From: UBA9676 sp963837105 | GTDB taxonomy: Bacteria > Actinomycetota > Actinomycetes > Streptosporangiales > Streptosporangiaceae | Direction: 5' to 3' | Assembly (NCBI GenBank): GCA_963837105.1 | Contig: CAWIMG010000024.1 | Coordinates: forward strand, 1-64,000 | DNA: 64,000 bases | Part shown: piece by piece, positions 1 to 7,989 of the stretch | Layout: the number at the start of each line of letters is the position of its first letter | How positions within the stretch are numbered: the first letter of the stretch is position 1 | Made by a program: the position numbers and the translations under genes | Notes under the pieces: generated by a model | Told to the model about the DNA's origin: nothing | The model's input: the letters and a program-made list of their open reading frames with translations, nothing else | Database searches by the model: none

Positions 1-9
1 AAACGATCA

Positions 10-43
10 AGAGGCCCGACCGCCTCCTGGCGATCAGGCCTCT
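10..43 (-). terminator. Candidate terminator hairpin of the initiator tRNA
   Basis: Bases 10-16 (AGAGGCC) and 37-43 (GGCCTCT) form a perfect 7-bp stem around a 20-nt loop. The hairpin lies 15 bases past the CCA end of the minus-strand tRNA. Only a weak T-rich tail (TTGATCGTTT) follows on the minus strand, so the terminator call is an inference. Confidence 0.4.
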
Positions 44-57
44 GACCTTCTACTTTC

Positions 58-134
58 TGGTAGCGGGGGCGGGATTTGAACCCGCGACCTCTGGGTTATG
101 AGCCCAGCGAGCTACCGAACTGCTCCACCCCGCG
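58..134 (-). tRNA. Initiator tRNA-fMet (anticodon CAT)
   Basis: Read on the minus strand this folds as a complete tRNA. The acceptor begins CGCGGGG and closes with CCCCGC. The anticodon stem-loop holds CAT (bases 98-100). The T-arm is canonical, and CCA is encoded at 58-60. The first base C faces T at position 72, so the first acceptor pair is unpaired, and three G-C pairs in the anticodon stem (GGG/CCC) are present. Both are initiator hallmarks, so this is fMet rather than elongator Met. A good promoter lies just upstream at 149-177. Confidence 0.95.
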
Positions 135-148
135 TCGATGGCTCTTTC

Positions 149-177
149 ACTGTAGGGGGTCGCACACCGGCAGGCAA
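149..177 (-). promoter_or_regulatory. Sigma-70-type promoter of tRNA-fMet
   Basis: On the minus strand, TTGCCT (177-172) is followed after exactly 17 bases by TACAGT (154-149), matching the actinobacterial -35 and TAnnnT -10 pattern. Transcription would start near 142, just before the mature tRNA end at 134. Confidence 0.6.
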
Positions 178-228
178 ATCCCGCCCCGGGCGGGCGGATC
201 GGCGGCAGCCCGGCCAGCCACCTGTCGA

Positions 229-303
229 CTTTGCGTCATAAAGTTCTTCGGCGCAGACTCTTGACTTTATGTCATAAAGCAGAGTTCACTTTATGACATA
301 AAG
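229..303. promoter_or_regulatory. Three-copy palindromic operator array
   Basis: A 15-bp palindrome occurs as CTTTATGTCATAAAG at 265-279 and as its exact reverse complement CTTTATGACATAAAG at 289-303. A degenerate third copy, CTTTGCGTCATAAAG, is at 229-243. Start-to-start distances are 36 and 24 bp. The last copy ends 18 bp before the start codon at 322. The AT-rich sites stand out in GC-rich DNA. The obvious candidate binder is the winged-helix protein encoded at 960-1259 in the same transcription unit, which would make this an autoregulatory operator (inference). Confidence 0.7.
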
Positions 304-321
304 CCGATCTGAGGAGACACC

Positions 322-963
322 ATGAACCACACACCCGGCGCGACCGCCGGCAATGGCGGCACCTTCGGCCCCCAGCAGGCCGCTGCCCTGCTGGAGCAGA
401 CCACCCAGCAGGCCCGCCGCAAGTTTCAGCCCTCGCCGCCGTGGCTGCTGGTGACCAGGGCGGTCATGGTCCTGGCCGCCCTCGGCGCGATCTGGCTCTC
501 GGTACGCGGACAGCATCCATACCGGGGCCCAACTGCCGCGGACATCCCCATCCTGATTGCGTTCATTGTCGTCAACTTCGCCGCAACGGTCGCCGTCCGC
601 AGGCACGCCGTCGCCGGGGTAAGCGGGCGTTCCCGGTTTGGTCAGGGCGAGATCATCGTGCTGGTACTGGCCTTTGCCGCCACGGTCGTGGCCATGGTGG
701 CGCTGGGTACCGCCGGGGTGAACTTCGCCACGTATCCGACCTCGTTGCTGGTCATCCCCGGCCTGGCCTGGGCGGCCCTCATGGCAGCACGGGCAAACTG
801 GCTCGGGCTCGCTACCGGCCTCGCGCTCGTCGTCATCGGCATCGTGGGCGCGTTCGCCGGGCCGGCCGGGGCCTGGGCGGTCGCCGCTGTGGGCCTTGTG
901 CCGTGCTCCTGGGCAGCGCCGCCGCCAACGCCTGGCAGCAGCGCGCATGACGGTGTGCCATGA
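322..963 (+). CDS. Multi-pass membrane protein, unknown function
   Basis: A 213-residue protein with about five predicted membrane segments (roughly residues 41-60, 72-92, 108-130, 138-158 and 164-190) after a 40-residue hydrophilic N-terminus. The start is supported by GAGGAG at 311-316. Its stop overlaps the ATG of the downstream winged-helix gene as ATGA, so the two are probably translationally coupled. No family was recognised. The pairing resembles small regulator/membrane-protein modules in which the regulator controls its own operon from upstream palindromes. Whether the membrane protein is a sensor, a transporter or an anti-regulator cannot be told from sequence. Confidence 0.75.
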   Translation: MNHTPGATAGNGGTFGPQQAAALLEQTTQQARRKFQPSPPWLLVTRAVMVLAALGAIWLSVRGQHPYRGPTAADIPILIAFIVVNFAATVAVRRHAVAGVSGRSRFGQGEIIVLVLAFAATVVAMVALGTAGVNFATYPTSLLVIPGLAWAALMAARANWLGLATGLALVVIGIVGAFAGPAGAWAVAAVGLVPCSWAAPPPTPGSSAHDGVP

Positions 964-1259
964 ATGACGACGCACTTGACCCGCTGATCCACGTGCCCAC
1001 CCGGCTGAAGATCGTCGCGACGCTGACGGCACTGCCCGACGGCGACACACTCTCCTTCACCCGGCTGCAGGACATGATCGGGCTCACCCCCGGCAACCTG
1101 ATCATCCACCTGCGCAAGCTCGAAGAAGCCGATTACATCAGCAGCGAGAAGAGCAGGAACGGGACCGTGTCCATCACCACGGTCGCTCTCACCGGCCACG
1201 GCCGCAAGGCGCTCGGCGCCTACACCCAGGCACTGCGCGACCTGCTCGGCGGCCTATGA
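960..1259 (+). CDS. Winged-helix transcriptional regulator
   Basis: A 99-residue protein typical of single-domain MarR/ArsR-like winged-helix regulators. The N-terminal helix carries PTRLKIVATL, the helix-turn-helix region carries FTRLQDMIGLTPGNLIIHL, and a wing follows with ADYISSEKSRNGTVSITTVALT before a C-terminal dimerisation helix. It overlaps the upstream membrane-protein gene by four bases (ATGA). It most likely acts as a repressor binding the palindromes at 229-303, an inference from operon structure. The ligand is unknown and there are no cysteine or histidine clusters suggesting metal sensing. Confidence 0.85.
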   Translation: MNDDALDPLIHVPTRLKIVATLTALPDGDTLSFTRLQDMIGLTPGNLIIHLRKLEEADYISSEKSRNGTVSITTVALTGHGRKALGAYTQALRDLLGGL

Positions 1260-1353
1260 ACCAGGGCACGGCCGGCGATGAGCACCGGCGCACCTGACCG
1301 CTGAGCCACGATCCGCAGCGGTGGCGCACCGTCGCGGCCCAGCGGGCAGGACC

Positions 1354-1411
1354 GGCGGGAGCACGGCGCGGCATCACGCCCCGGCGGGAGCACCGCGCGG
1401 CATCACGCCCC
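1354..1411. repeat. Tandem 29-bp duplication
   Basis: Two copies of a 29-bp unit (1354-1382 and 1383-1411) differ at a single base. The second copy covers the stop codon end of the minus-strand membrane protein gene, so the duplication has shaped or extended the intergenic 3' region. Confidence 0.8.
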
Positions 1412-3328
1412 GGCGGCCGCATCCGGCCCGGCCGCACCCGGGCCCGACATCCACAGCACATAACGAACCGGCCAGCCCGAGGCCGGCGGCTGGGTGAGGA
1501 CATGTGCGTCCTGGACCGTGGCCAGCGCCAGCACCTCGCGCGGCGCTGGCCGGTACCGGGCAAGCTCGGCCCGGCTGGTGGTGAGCAGCACCGCGCGGCG
1601 CCCGCCGACCGTGATCTCGCTCACCACCGCTTTCACCTGGCTGGCCGGCGCGCCGGCCATCACCGCCGCTGGGATGTCACACATGCCCCGGATGACCTGG
1701 GTAAATTCGCGGGCCGAGAGCTGGTCGAGCAGCAGCACCGACGAATCCGGCGGCAGCACCGAGCACAGCTGGGCCACGGCCGCCATCTGCCCGGCGCCGG
1801 TCCGCAGCACGGCCAGCCCACCGCGGGCCGGCCGCAGCGCGGGGGAACTCACCGGCCTCGCCCCGATCCCGAACAAGGTAGCCGTCGGCGGGACGGCCAG
1901 CGCGGCGATGAAGCAGGCGACGACGGCCGTCACCGCGGCCGGGCCCGCCCCCCGCTCCCGCGCCCGGGCGGCCAGCCAGGCACACACCCAGATCGCGGCC
2001 ACGATCAGCCCGGGGATGAGCACCGGTACCAGCTGCCTGCTCGCCCACGGCTGGTCCGGCGTGGTGCTGGGCCGCCACAGGACGGTGACCGCTCCCCAGC
2101 CGATGATCAGCAGCGGCAGCGCCCAGACGCGGGCTACCTGGGTGGGGTCGCGCCAAGTGAGCAGCGCCCGCAGGCAGCGCTGGGTGAGCATGGCCAGGCC
2201 GGCCACGCCGAGCAGCAGCGCGGGCGCGCCCAGGTACCAGATGACCCAGTACAGGCTGTCTTCGGCATACAGGCGGTGCGGATTCACCGGCAGCTCGGCA
2301 ATCCGCTGCAGGTACGCGACGTAAGGGTTGGCCGCGCCGGTGGCTGTCTGCCAGTAGGGGCGGATCAGGAACGCGGCACCGGCCAGCACGACCACCGCCG
2401 CCGCCATCTCCGGCAGCCAGCGCAGCGGGCGTGCCGCCAGCAGCCGGGCGGCTGCCCGCCGGGCCGGGCCGGTCAGCGCCACCGCGGCACCGGCCGCGGT
2501 CACCACCGCGAAGGCGGCCGCGGCCAGGGCAACCTGCTTCAGTTGTGGCGTCAGGCCGGCCATCATTGGCCCGGCCAGGAGGTAACCCCCGGCCAGCCCG
2601 TAACCGGCCCCCAGCAGCAGCCCGCCCTCGAACGGGACCGCCTGCGGCCGGCGGGCGGCCAGCAGCACCCCCAGGAACATGATGGCCGGCAGCAGGTAGA
2701 GCAGCGACCGGATGTCCGCCAGCACGGTGAGCCCGAGCAGGAAGCCGCCGACGGCGGCCAGCAGTTGCGGACGCCGGGCCAGCAGCGAGTCCACCACCAG
2801 GCACAAGCCGCCGAGCAACAGGACCTGGGCGAGCATCTGGCTGAAGGCCGACCGGCTGGTATAGACCTCCGGCAGCGTGAGAGCCAGCAGGAAGGCGCCC
2901 GCCGGTGCCCACTTCGGCCCGGCCAGCCGGCCAGTGAGCCCGCCGGCGGTGAGCACCCCGCAAGCCCCGAGCAGTGGGCTGATGCCTGCCCCGCCGGCCA
3001 CTCCGTGCGCCCACAGGCCGGCCGCGATGGTGATGGGCAGACCGGCCATCAGCTGGGGGATGACCGCACTGCCCTGGCTGGCAAAAGCAAAGCTGGCGAA
3101 GCTGAGGCCGGCGTGGCTGCCGCCGAACGCGGTCAGCGACGCGGGGATCGGCAGCGATCCGTGTTCGGCGATCCAGTAGCCGAACTGGAAATACGCCCCC
3201 GGGGTGCGCCCGGTCAGCAACTCGGGCGAGTTCTGGTGCAACTGCCAGAGAGCGAAGCCGGCGGCGACCGCGACCGTGCCGGCGCAGCCCCAGCCAGGCG
3301 CCCCAACCGCTGCCCCGGGGCTGGCCAC
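1403..3328 (-). CDS. GT-C-type multi-pass membrane protein (main part; N-terminus in another frame)
   Basis: About 640 residues, very hydrophobic, with roughly a dozen membrane helices and a C-terminal soluble segment of about 120 residues. It resembles actinobacterial GT-C glycosyltransferase-like membrane proteins (a loop with FGGSHAGLSFASFAFA precedes the first helices, as in that group), but no catalytic motif is certain. The start shown at 3328 is probably not real. The region 3340-3830 in a neighbouring frame encodes two more membrane helices and a repeat-rich linker, and the two frames meet near 3300-3335. I read this as one gene with a frame break. It is divergent from the LCP ligase and likely takes part in envelope glycan assembly. 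Confidence 0.6.
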   Translation of the reverse strand: MASPGAAVGAPGWGCAGTVAVAAGFALWQLHQNSPELLTGRTPGAYFQFGYWIAEHGSLPIPASLTAFGGSHAGLSFASFAFASQGSAVIPQLMAGLPITIAAGLWAHGVAGGAGISPLLGACGVLTAGGLTGRLAGPKWAPAGAFLLALTLPEVYTSRSAFSQMLAQVLLLGGLCLVVDSLLARRPQLLAAVGGFLLGLTVLADIRSLLYLLPAIMFLGVLLAARRPQAVPFEGGLLLGAGYGLAGGYLLAGPMMAGLTPQLKQVALAAAAFAVVTAAGAAVALTGPARRAAARLLAARPLRWLPEMAAAVVVLAGAAFLIRPYWQTATGAANPYVAYLQRIAELPVNPHRLYAEDSLYWVIWYLGAPALLLGVAGLAMLTQRCLRALLTWRDPTQVARVWALPLLIIGWGAVTVLWRPSTTPDQPWASRQLVPVLIPGLIVAAIWVCAWLAARARERGAGPAAVTAVVACFIAALAVPPTATLFGIGARPVSSPALRPARGGLAVLRTGAGQMAAVAQLCSVLPPDSSVLLLDQLSAREFTQVIRGMCDIPAAVMAGAPASQVKAVVSEITVGGRRAVLLTTSRAELARYRPAPREVLALATVQDAHVLTQPPASGWPVRYVLWMSGPGAAGPDAAAGA

Positions 3329-3830
3329 TGCCGTCGGCCTGGCCGCTGCTCTGAGTCTGGCCGCTGCTCTGAGTCTGGCCGCTGCCCTGAGTCTGGCCGC
3401 TGGTCTGAGTCTGGCCGCTGGTCTGGTCCTGGCCGCCGGTCTCCTGCTCCCCCCGGCCGTGGCCCGGCCAGCGGCCGGGAACGTGCCGCCCGGTGACGAC
3501 CACCAGGGCTACCGCCACCGGGACCGAGATGAGCACCATCGGCACCGGCAGGAACCGGCCTGCCAGCAGCAGTGGCAGTCCGGCCAGCAGCCAGGCGGCG
3601 ATCACGAGCGCCGGTGTCACAGTGACCAGCGCGAAGGCGGTGCCGCCTGGATCGGCGCCCCGGTGGCTGCCGAGCCGCCGCATGCGCGGCAGCACCGGCC
3701 CCAGCCCTGGCAGCCTCAGCCCCGGCCGCTCCGGCCGGGAAGGCTGGTCTACCTCGGTCTCTGGCTCACCGGATACCTGCGGGCTGCCAGCTGGGATCTG
3801 CTTGCCAGTCGGGTCAGGTCCCAGGCGCAC
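3329..3830 (-). CDS. N-terminal fragment of the GT-C-type membrane protein
   Basis: Translation from GTG 3830 gives a hydrophilic N-terminus, then two membrane segments at about residues 66-85 and 92-110, then a Gln/Ser/Thr/Gly linker with repeated SGQTQS, before running out of frame with the main body near 3300-3335. TACAGT lies six bases upstream of the GTG, so a leaderless transcript is plausible. Hydrophobicity continuous with the downstream frame makes a shared original gene likely, while an independent small protein is a less likely alternative. Confidence 0.45.
3343..3432. repeat. 18-bp minisatellite, five copies
   Basis: Five head-to-tail copies of an 18-bp unit (CCGCTGCTCTGAGTCTGG with minor variants) start at 3343, 3361, 3379, 3397 and 3415. 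On the minus strand they encode the SGQTQS linker of the membrane protein. Because the unit is a multiple of three, copy-number change alone keeps frame. The frame break lies just downstream in the coding direction. Confidence 0.9.
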
Positions 3831-3836
3831 GTTCCC

Positions 3837-3842
3837 ACTGTA
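3837..3842 (-). promoter_or_regulatory. Candidate -10 element for a leaderless GTG start
   Basis: TACAGT on the minus strand is separated by six bases from the GTG at 3830. That spacing places the transcription start at the start codon. There is no clear separate Shine-Dalgarno at normal spacing. Confidence 0.35.
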
Positions 3843-3966
3843 AAGCGGACGAGGCCAGAGTCACCGCAAGCGCTGCGCCAATTCCCGGCAATAGCGCGAC
3901 GTACCATAACCTCTCTGATAGACAATGTCGCCACCCCTGTGATCCCACCTTCCAGTCTGAGGAGCG

Positions 3967-5619
3967 ATGAGCCGCTACCACGATCCCGAGGGCATGGGCG
4001 ACTTCCCAGGGTCTGGGAAACAGCGGACGGGGCCACCGGGCCAGCGCCCGCCCGCGGGTGGCGGCAGCGGCCAGCGGGGCCTGCGCGGCTTCCTGAAGTT
4101 CCCGCACCGCAACCCCGCCCAGGCTGGTGCCAGCCGCACCCGGAAGGGCCATCACCGGTTCCTGGGCACCCACCCGATCCTTGGCGCGGCCGCGATCATC
4201 TCCACCGTGCTGGTTGTCGGAGTCTCCCTGGCGGCATACGCCAGCGTCCGCAACCTGTACGACGGCATCAACCATGAGACGATCACCGCCTCGATGCTCG
4301 GCCCGCGCCCGCCTAAGCTCAACGGCTCCACCAACATCTTGCTGATCGGCTCCGACTCACGGGCCGGCACCAAGGGCTACGGCTCCTCGTCGATCATCCA
4401 GGGATCCCGCTCTGATACTTCGCTGATCCTGCACATCTCACCGGACCACACCCACGCCTATGTGATCAGCTTCCCGCGCGACTCGATGGTGCCGATCTAC
4501 TCCTGCGCGAACGACAACGAAGGCCATCCCGGCCAGTCCGCCGCCCCCGGCCAGCTGGAGCCGCTGAACGCCACCTTCTCCTACGGCGGCGCGCCCTGCC
4601 TGTGGAAGACGCTGGAGCAGACCACGCACATCCACATCGACCACTTCGTCGAGGTCGGCTTCAACAGCTTCAAGTCGATCGTCAACGACATGCACGGGAT
4701 CAACGTCTGCCTGCCGTTCACGATCCGCAACTACCAGGCCCACCTGTACCTCAAGGCGGGCATGCACAAGGTCTACGGGGCCCAGGCGCTCGCCTTCGTC
4801 CGGCTGCGGGAGAACATCGGCGACGGCTCCGATCTGGAGCGGATCCAGCGCCAGCAAATCTTCCTGGCCGCCGCGCTGCAGAAGATGAAGCAGACCAACC
4901 TGCTCGGCGACTACAAGGTGCTGGCCGACGTGGCCCACGCCGTCACCACCGACCTGTCGCTCACCCAGCTGCTGGGCATCGCCAACAGCATGCGGGGCCT
5001 GAACACCAGCTCGGTCCGGTTCATCTCGGTCCCGGTCGGGATGTACCCGCTCGACCCGAACAAGGTGATCTGGGTGCAGCCGCAGGCCGACCAGCTGTTC
5101 AAGGCCATCGCCCACGACAACCACATCCTGCGGGCGGCCCGGAAGGCGACCCGGGGGGCCAAGGGGGCAGGCACCCTCTCCCCATCCCAGGTGCACCTGC
5201 TGGTGCTCAACGGCTCCGGCACCGCGGGGCTGGCGGGCACGACCGCGAACGGCCTGTCCAACATCGGCTTCGTCGTGGTCGGCCATGGCGATGCCCCGAA
5301 CGGCTACGGCTACACCAGTTCGGTGATCGAGTACAGTTCCGCGGCTCAGCTGCCCGCCGTGAACACACTCAAGAAGGAGATCGCGGGCGCGCAGGTGAAG
5401 CGGGTGACGGGGCTGCGTGCGGGCACTCTCAGCCTCATCCTGGGCTCGAAGTTCGCCGGACTGCCGGCCGGCAGCAACACCACCAAGCCCAAGGGGCCGT
5501 CGGTGGCCAGCGTGGCCTCGTCGAACAACTACCAGGGCATCAGCGGCAACCAGAACATCTGCAAGGACAGTTCCGCTTTCGCCGGCCCGCTGAGCCCGAT
5601 CCCGGCGGCCACCCCGTAA
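3967..5619 (+). CDS. LytR-CpsA-Psr family wall-polymer ligase with LytR_C domain
   Basis: A 550-residue protein with a cytoplasmic basic N-terminus, one membrane anchor at about residues 67-90, the extracellular LCP domain at about 115-330, and a C-terminal LytR_C-like domain at about 395-480. LCP hallmarks are visible: NILLIGSDSR, the RSDTSLILHI strand, ISFPRDSMV, and the late arginine motif LAFVRLRENIGDGSDLERIQRQQ that binds the polyprenyl pyrophosphate. Enzymes of this family transfer lipid-linked glycopolymers to peptidoglycan. GAGGAG precedes the ATG. Divergent and convergent GT-C membrane proteins and the cytidylyltransferase downstream suggest a wall-glycopolymer locus. Its last 91 bases overlap antisense with the next gene. 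Confidence 0.92.
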   Translation: MSRYHDPEGMGDFPGSGKQRTGPPGQRPPAGGGSGQRGLRGFLKFPHRNPAQAGASRTRKGHHRFLGTHPILGAAAIISTVLVVGVSLAAYASVRNLYDGINHETITASMLGPRPPKLNGSTNILLIGSDSRAGTKGYGSSSIIQGSRSDTSLILHISPDHTHAYVISFPRDSMVPIYSCANDNEGHPGQSAAPGQLEPLNATFSYGGAPCLWKTLEQTTHIHIDHFVEVGFNSFKSIVNDMHGINVCLPFTIRNYQAHLYLKAGMHKVYGAQALAFVRLRENIGDGSDLERIQRQQIFLAAALQKMKQTNLLGDYKVLADVAHAVTTDLSLTQLLGIANSMRGLNTSSVRFISVPVGMYPLDPNKVIWVQPQADQLFKAIAHDNHILRAARKATRGAKGAGTLSPSQVHLLVLNGSGTAGLAGTTANGLSNIGFVVVGHGDAPNGYGYTSSVIEYSSAAQLPAVNTLKKEIAGAQVKRVTGLRAGTLSLILGSKFAGLPAGSNTTKPKGPSVASVASSNNYQGISGNQNICKDSSAFAGPLSPIPAATP

Positions 5620-7007
5620 TCCAGCAGGCCGTTGGGCCTGGTCCTGCTACTGGTACGCGTCCTGGCGGGCCGCGTTCGCCTGGCGGCGTCCGCACCCGCC
5701 CCGTCCGCACCCGCCCCGTCCGCACCCGCCCCGTCCGGGTCCAGTCCGGCCGCGTCCACCCCGGCCATGTCCACCCCGGCCGGCGGCCCGTGCGCGCCCG
5801 CGGCCCGGCCCGCCCGGGACACCTCCAGCCAGACCAGCAGCCCCACCGGGTAGACGAAATAGCCGAACCTGGTAGCCGGCGCGAGCACGAACATCGCGGT
5901 CAGCCCGATGATCAGCCGCCAGACCGCGGCCGGCACGGTCTGCGGCGGCCGGATCACCAACGACACCAGGACCGCCAGCCCGGCCAGCGCGAGCAGCACC
6001 ACCGCGATCAGGTGCCCGGTGGCACCCGTCTCGGCCAGCAGCCGCCCCGGCAGTGGGCTGACAGCCTCCGACCTGATGCTGGCCAGGCCGAGCGGGAACG
6101 CGATCGTGTTCTGCACCAGTGATCTCGGCCCGAGCGCGGCGACCGGGCCGACCACCGCCGCCACCACCGCCAGCGCGGTCGCCGCCAGGCTCACCGCCGC
6201 CCGGCGGCCGTCCCGGGCGGCCAGCAGCACCACCGCCACCAGCAGGCCCGGCCACGCGGTTGCCTTCATGGCCGCGGCGGCGCCCAGCGCCAGCCCGGCC
6301 GCCACCGGCCGCGAGGGCGGCCACAGCAGCGCGAACCCGAGGCACAGGCAGGCCAGCACCGGGACGTCGGTGCCGCCGACGGTGAGCGAGAACGCGATCA
6401 CCGGTGAGGCCGTCACCAGCGCGGTCCAGCGCACCACGTCGCGGGCCCGGGCCAGCGCCAGCGCCACTCCGAAGGCCGCCACGAACGCGGTCCCGAACCA
6501 GATCCGCGGATCGGTGATGGGTGAGAACCCGAGCAGGACCCGCGGGATGCCGAACGCCGTCAGCGCTGGCAGATATGGGTCGAACACGTTCGGGCTGTGC
6601 GCGGCGGCAGTGACCGCCGCGCCGGGGTAGGGGGTGCCCCGGTGCATCAGCATGGCCGCGGAGCGGTTGATGACCTGGACCTCGGGCTGTTGCAGCCGTT
6701 CCACGGTCATCAGCCACATCGGCGCGACCAGCGCTCCGGCCACGCTGATCACCAGGGCCAGGTCCAGTCCGCGGGACCGCCAGAGCAGCACCGCCATCGC
6801 CGCCAGCAGGTAGGCACAGCCAGCGAAGATCCCCCACAGCCGGTGCGCGTGATAGGTGGTGACCAGGGCCATGATGATGGCGAAGCCGGCACTGGCGGCG
6901 AAGGTGCCGATCAGCAGCGGGCGAGGCACCTGGGCCAGGGCCGGCCAGCCGAGCCGCGGTGCTGCCAAGCGGTTCGGCGGTGCCTGCCTCTCGACGAGCA
7001 ACGACAT
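5529..7007 (-). CDS. GT87-like polyprenyl-phosphate sugar transferase (membrane)
   Basis: About 492 residues from ATG 7007 (GGAGGG just upstream). Around ten membrane helices are followed by a hydrophilic tail. The arrangement resembles DUF2029/GT87 alpha-mannosyltransferases, with an extracellular loop after the first helices containing INRSAAMLMHRGTPYPG and FDPYLPALTAFG. Such enzymes add sugars to lipid-linked glycans outside the membrane. The C-terminus contains a repeated GADGA stretch from a 15-bp minisatellite and reads 91 bases into the end of the LCP gene on the other strand. The real C-terminus may be shorter if the repeat has shifted frame. Confidence 0.72.
   Translation of the reverse strand: MSLLVERQAPPNRLAAPRLGWPALAQVPRPLLIGTFAASAGFAIIMALVTTYHAHRLWGIFAGCAYLLAAMAVLLWRSRGLDLALVISVAGALVAPMWLMTVERLQQPEVQVINRSAAMLMHRGTPYPGAAVTAAAHSPNVFDPYLPALTAFGIPRVLLGFSPITDPRIWFGTAFVAAFGVALALARARDVVRWTALVTASPVIAFSLTVGGTDVPVLACLCLGFALLWPPSRPVAAGLALGAAAAMKATAWPGLLVAVVLLAARDGRRAAVSLAATALAVVAAVVGPVAALGPRSLVQNTIAFPLGLASIRSEAVSPLPGRLLAETGATGHLIAVVLLALAGLAVLVSLVIRPPQTVPAAVWRLIIGLTAMFVLAPATRFGYFVYPVGLLVWLEVSRAGRAAGAHGPPAGVDMAGVDAAGLDPDGAGADGAGADGAGADAARRTRPARTRTSSRTRPNGLLDYGVAAGIGLSGPAKAELSLQMFWLPLMPW
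5687..5740. repeat. 15-bp minisatellite
   Basis: Three exact copies of CGTCCGCACCCGCCC (5687-5701, 5702-5716, 5717-5731) plus a partial fourth. They encode the GADGA repeat in the tail of the minus-strand glycosyltransferase. Confidence 0.9.
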
Positions 7008-7134
7008 GCACCCTCCACTGAGGGCCGATCCTAACGGCTGGCGGCCGGGCGGCCCGGGCGTGCCCCGCCTGATGATCATCGCCCCACGTCACCCGGGAAC
7101 ACTCAGCATCAGCCGATGACGCCCGCGGTTTCTT

Positions 7135-7200
7135 CCCGGGCAGCTGAGATACCCGGCCCCCGGGCAGCTGAGATACCCGGGCCCCGGGCAGCTGAGATGC
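7135..7200. repeat. 24-bp tandem repeat in intergenic DNA
   Basis: Three copies of a 24-bp unit beginning CCCGGGCAGCTGAGAT start at 7135, 7159 and 7183 (the third is slightly diverged). They lie between the divergent glycosyltransferase and cytidylyltransferase genes. Each unit contains a CCCGGG and a CAGCTG palindrome. The repeats could affect promoter spacing; no function is known. Confidence 0.85.
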
Positions 7201-7261
7201 CCCGTCGCCGTCGGCGGCGGGGGCATCCGGGCCAGCCAGCGTCACCGGTAGAGTCCGCGTC

Positions 7262-7963
7262 ATGCGGACGGTCGCGGTCGTGCTCGGGGGCGGCTCCGGT
7301 GAGCGGTTCGGCACCGGCGTGCCCAAGCAACTGCTGCCGCTGGCCGGGCGGCCGGTGATCGAGCACTCGGTGGCCGCGTTCGAGCGCGCGCCCGGCGTGG
7401 ACGCCATCCTGGTGGTGATGGCGGCCGGGTACACCCGCCAGGTGGCGGATCAGCTCGCGGCCGGCGGCTACGGCAAGCTGCAGGGTGTCATCCCCGGCGG
7501 TGCGACCCGGGCCGAATCCAGCTGGCGGGCGATCACCGAACTCGGCGGCCAGGACTGCGACGTGCTGTTCCACGACGCGGCAAGGCCGCTGGTCGGCGGG
7601 CAGGTCATCGCCGCCTGCGTGGCCGCCCTGGCCGGGTACCGGGCGATCGGGGTGGCCGTTCCCTCGTCCGACACGATCATCGAGGTCAGCGACGGGGTGA
7701 TCACGGCGATGCCGCGCCGGGAGACGCTGGCCCGCTGCCAGACCCCGCAGGGCTTCCGGCTGTCGGTGATCCGCCGCGCCTACCAGCTGGCCTGGGCCGA
7801 TCCGGAATTCAGCGCCCGGCCCGCCACCGACGACTGCGGGATCGTGCTGCGCTACCAGCCGGACGTCGCCGTCCACATCGTGCCCGGCAGCGAGCGCAAC
7901 ATGAAGATCACCTACCCGGCCGACCTGGCCATCGCCGAAGCCCTGCTGCGCGGCGGCCGGTGA
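7262..7963 (+). CDS. IspD/TarI family cytidylyltransferase
   Basis: A 233-residue protein with the nucleotide-binding signature VVLGGGSGERFG followed by PKQ, DAARP around residue 103, TPQGF and the late NMKITYPADLAIAE motif. All are typical of the family that activates methylerythritol 4-phosphate (IspD) or ribitol 5-phosphate (TarI) with CTP. No ispF is adjacent. The LCP ligase and glycosyltransferases nearby make a wall-polymer role (TarI-like, CDP-polyol) a real alternative to isoprenoid synthesis. Sequence alone does not decide between them. The start at 7262 has only a weak ribosome site (GTAGAG). Confidence 0.78.
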   Translation: MRTVAVVLGGGSGERFGTGVPKQLLPLAGRPVIEHSVAAFERAPGVDAILVVMAAGYTRQVADQLAAGGYGKLQGVIPGGATRAESSWRAITELGGQDCDVLFHDAARPLVGGQVIAACVAALAGYRAIGVAVPSSDTIIEVSDGVITAMPRRETLARCQTPQGFRLSVIRRAYQLAWADPEFSARPATDDCGIVLRYQPDVAVHIVPGSERNMKITYPADLAIAEALLRGGR

Positions 7964-7989
7964 TCACGGCAGCCGGTGCCCGCGCCGGG

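Noticed and set aside
1354..1411. Possible CRISPR or attachment repeat
   Set aside because: Only two adjacent copies without spacers, and no cas genes or integrase in the window.
3343..3432. Minisatellite considered as CRISPR
   Set aside because: No spacers; the units are contiguous and coding.
1502..3496. Long plus-strand open frame opposite the GT-C gene
   Set aside because: Composition is Arg/Gln/Pro/Gly-rich without helices or motifs. It is the antisense shadow expected in GC-rich DNA.
5346..5528. Minus-strand frames inside the LCP gene
   Set aside because: Short, unstructured, no ribosome site.
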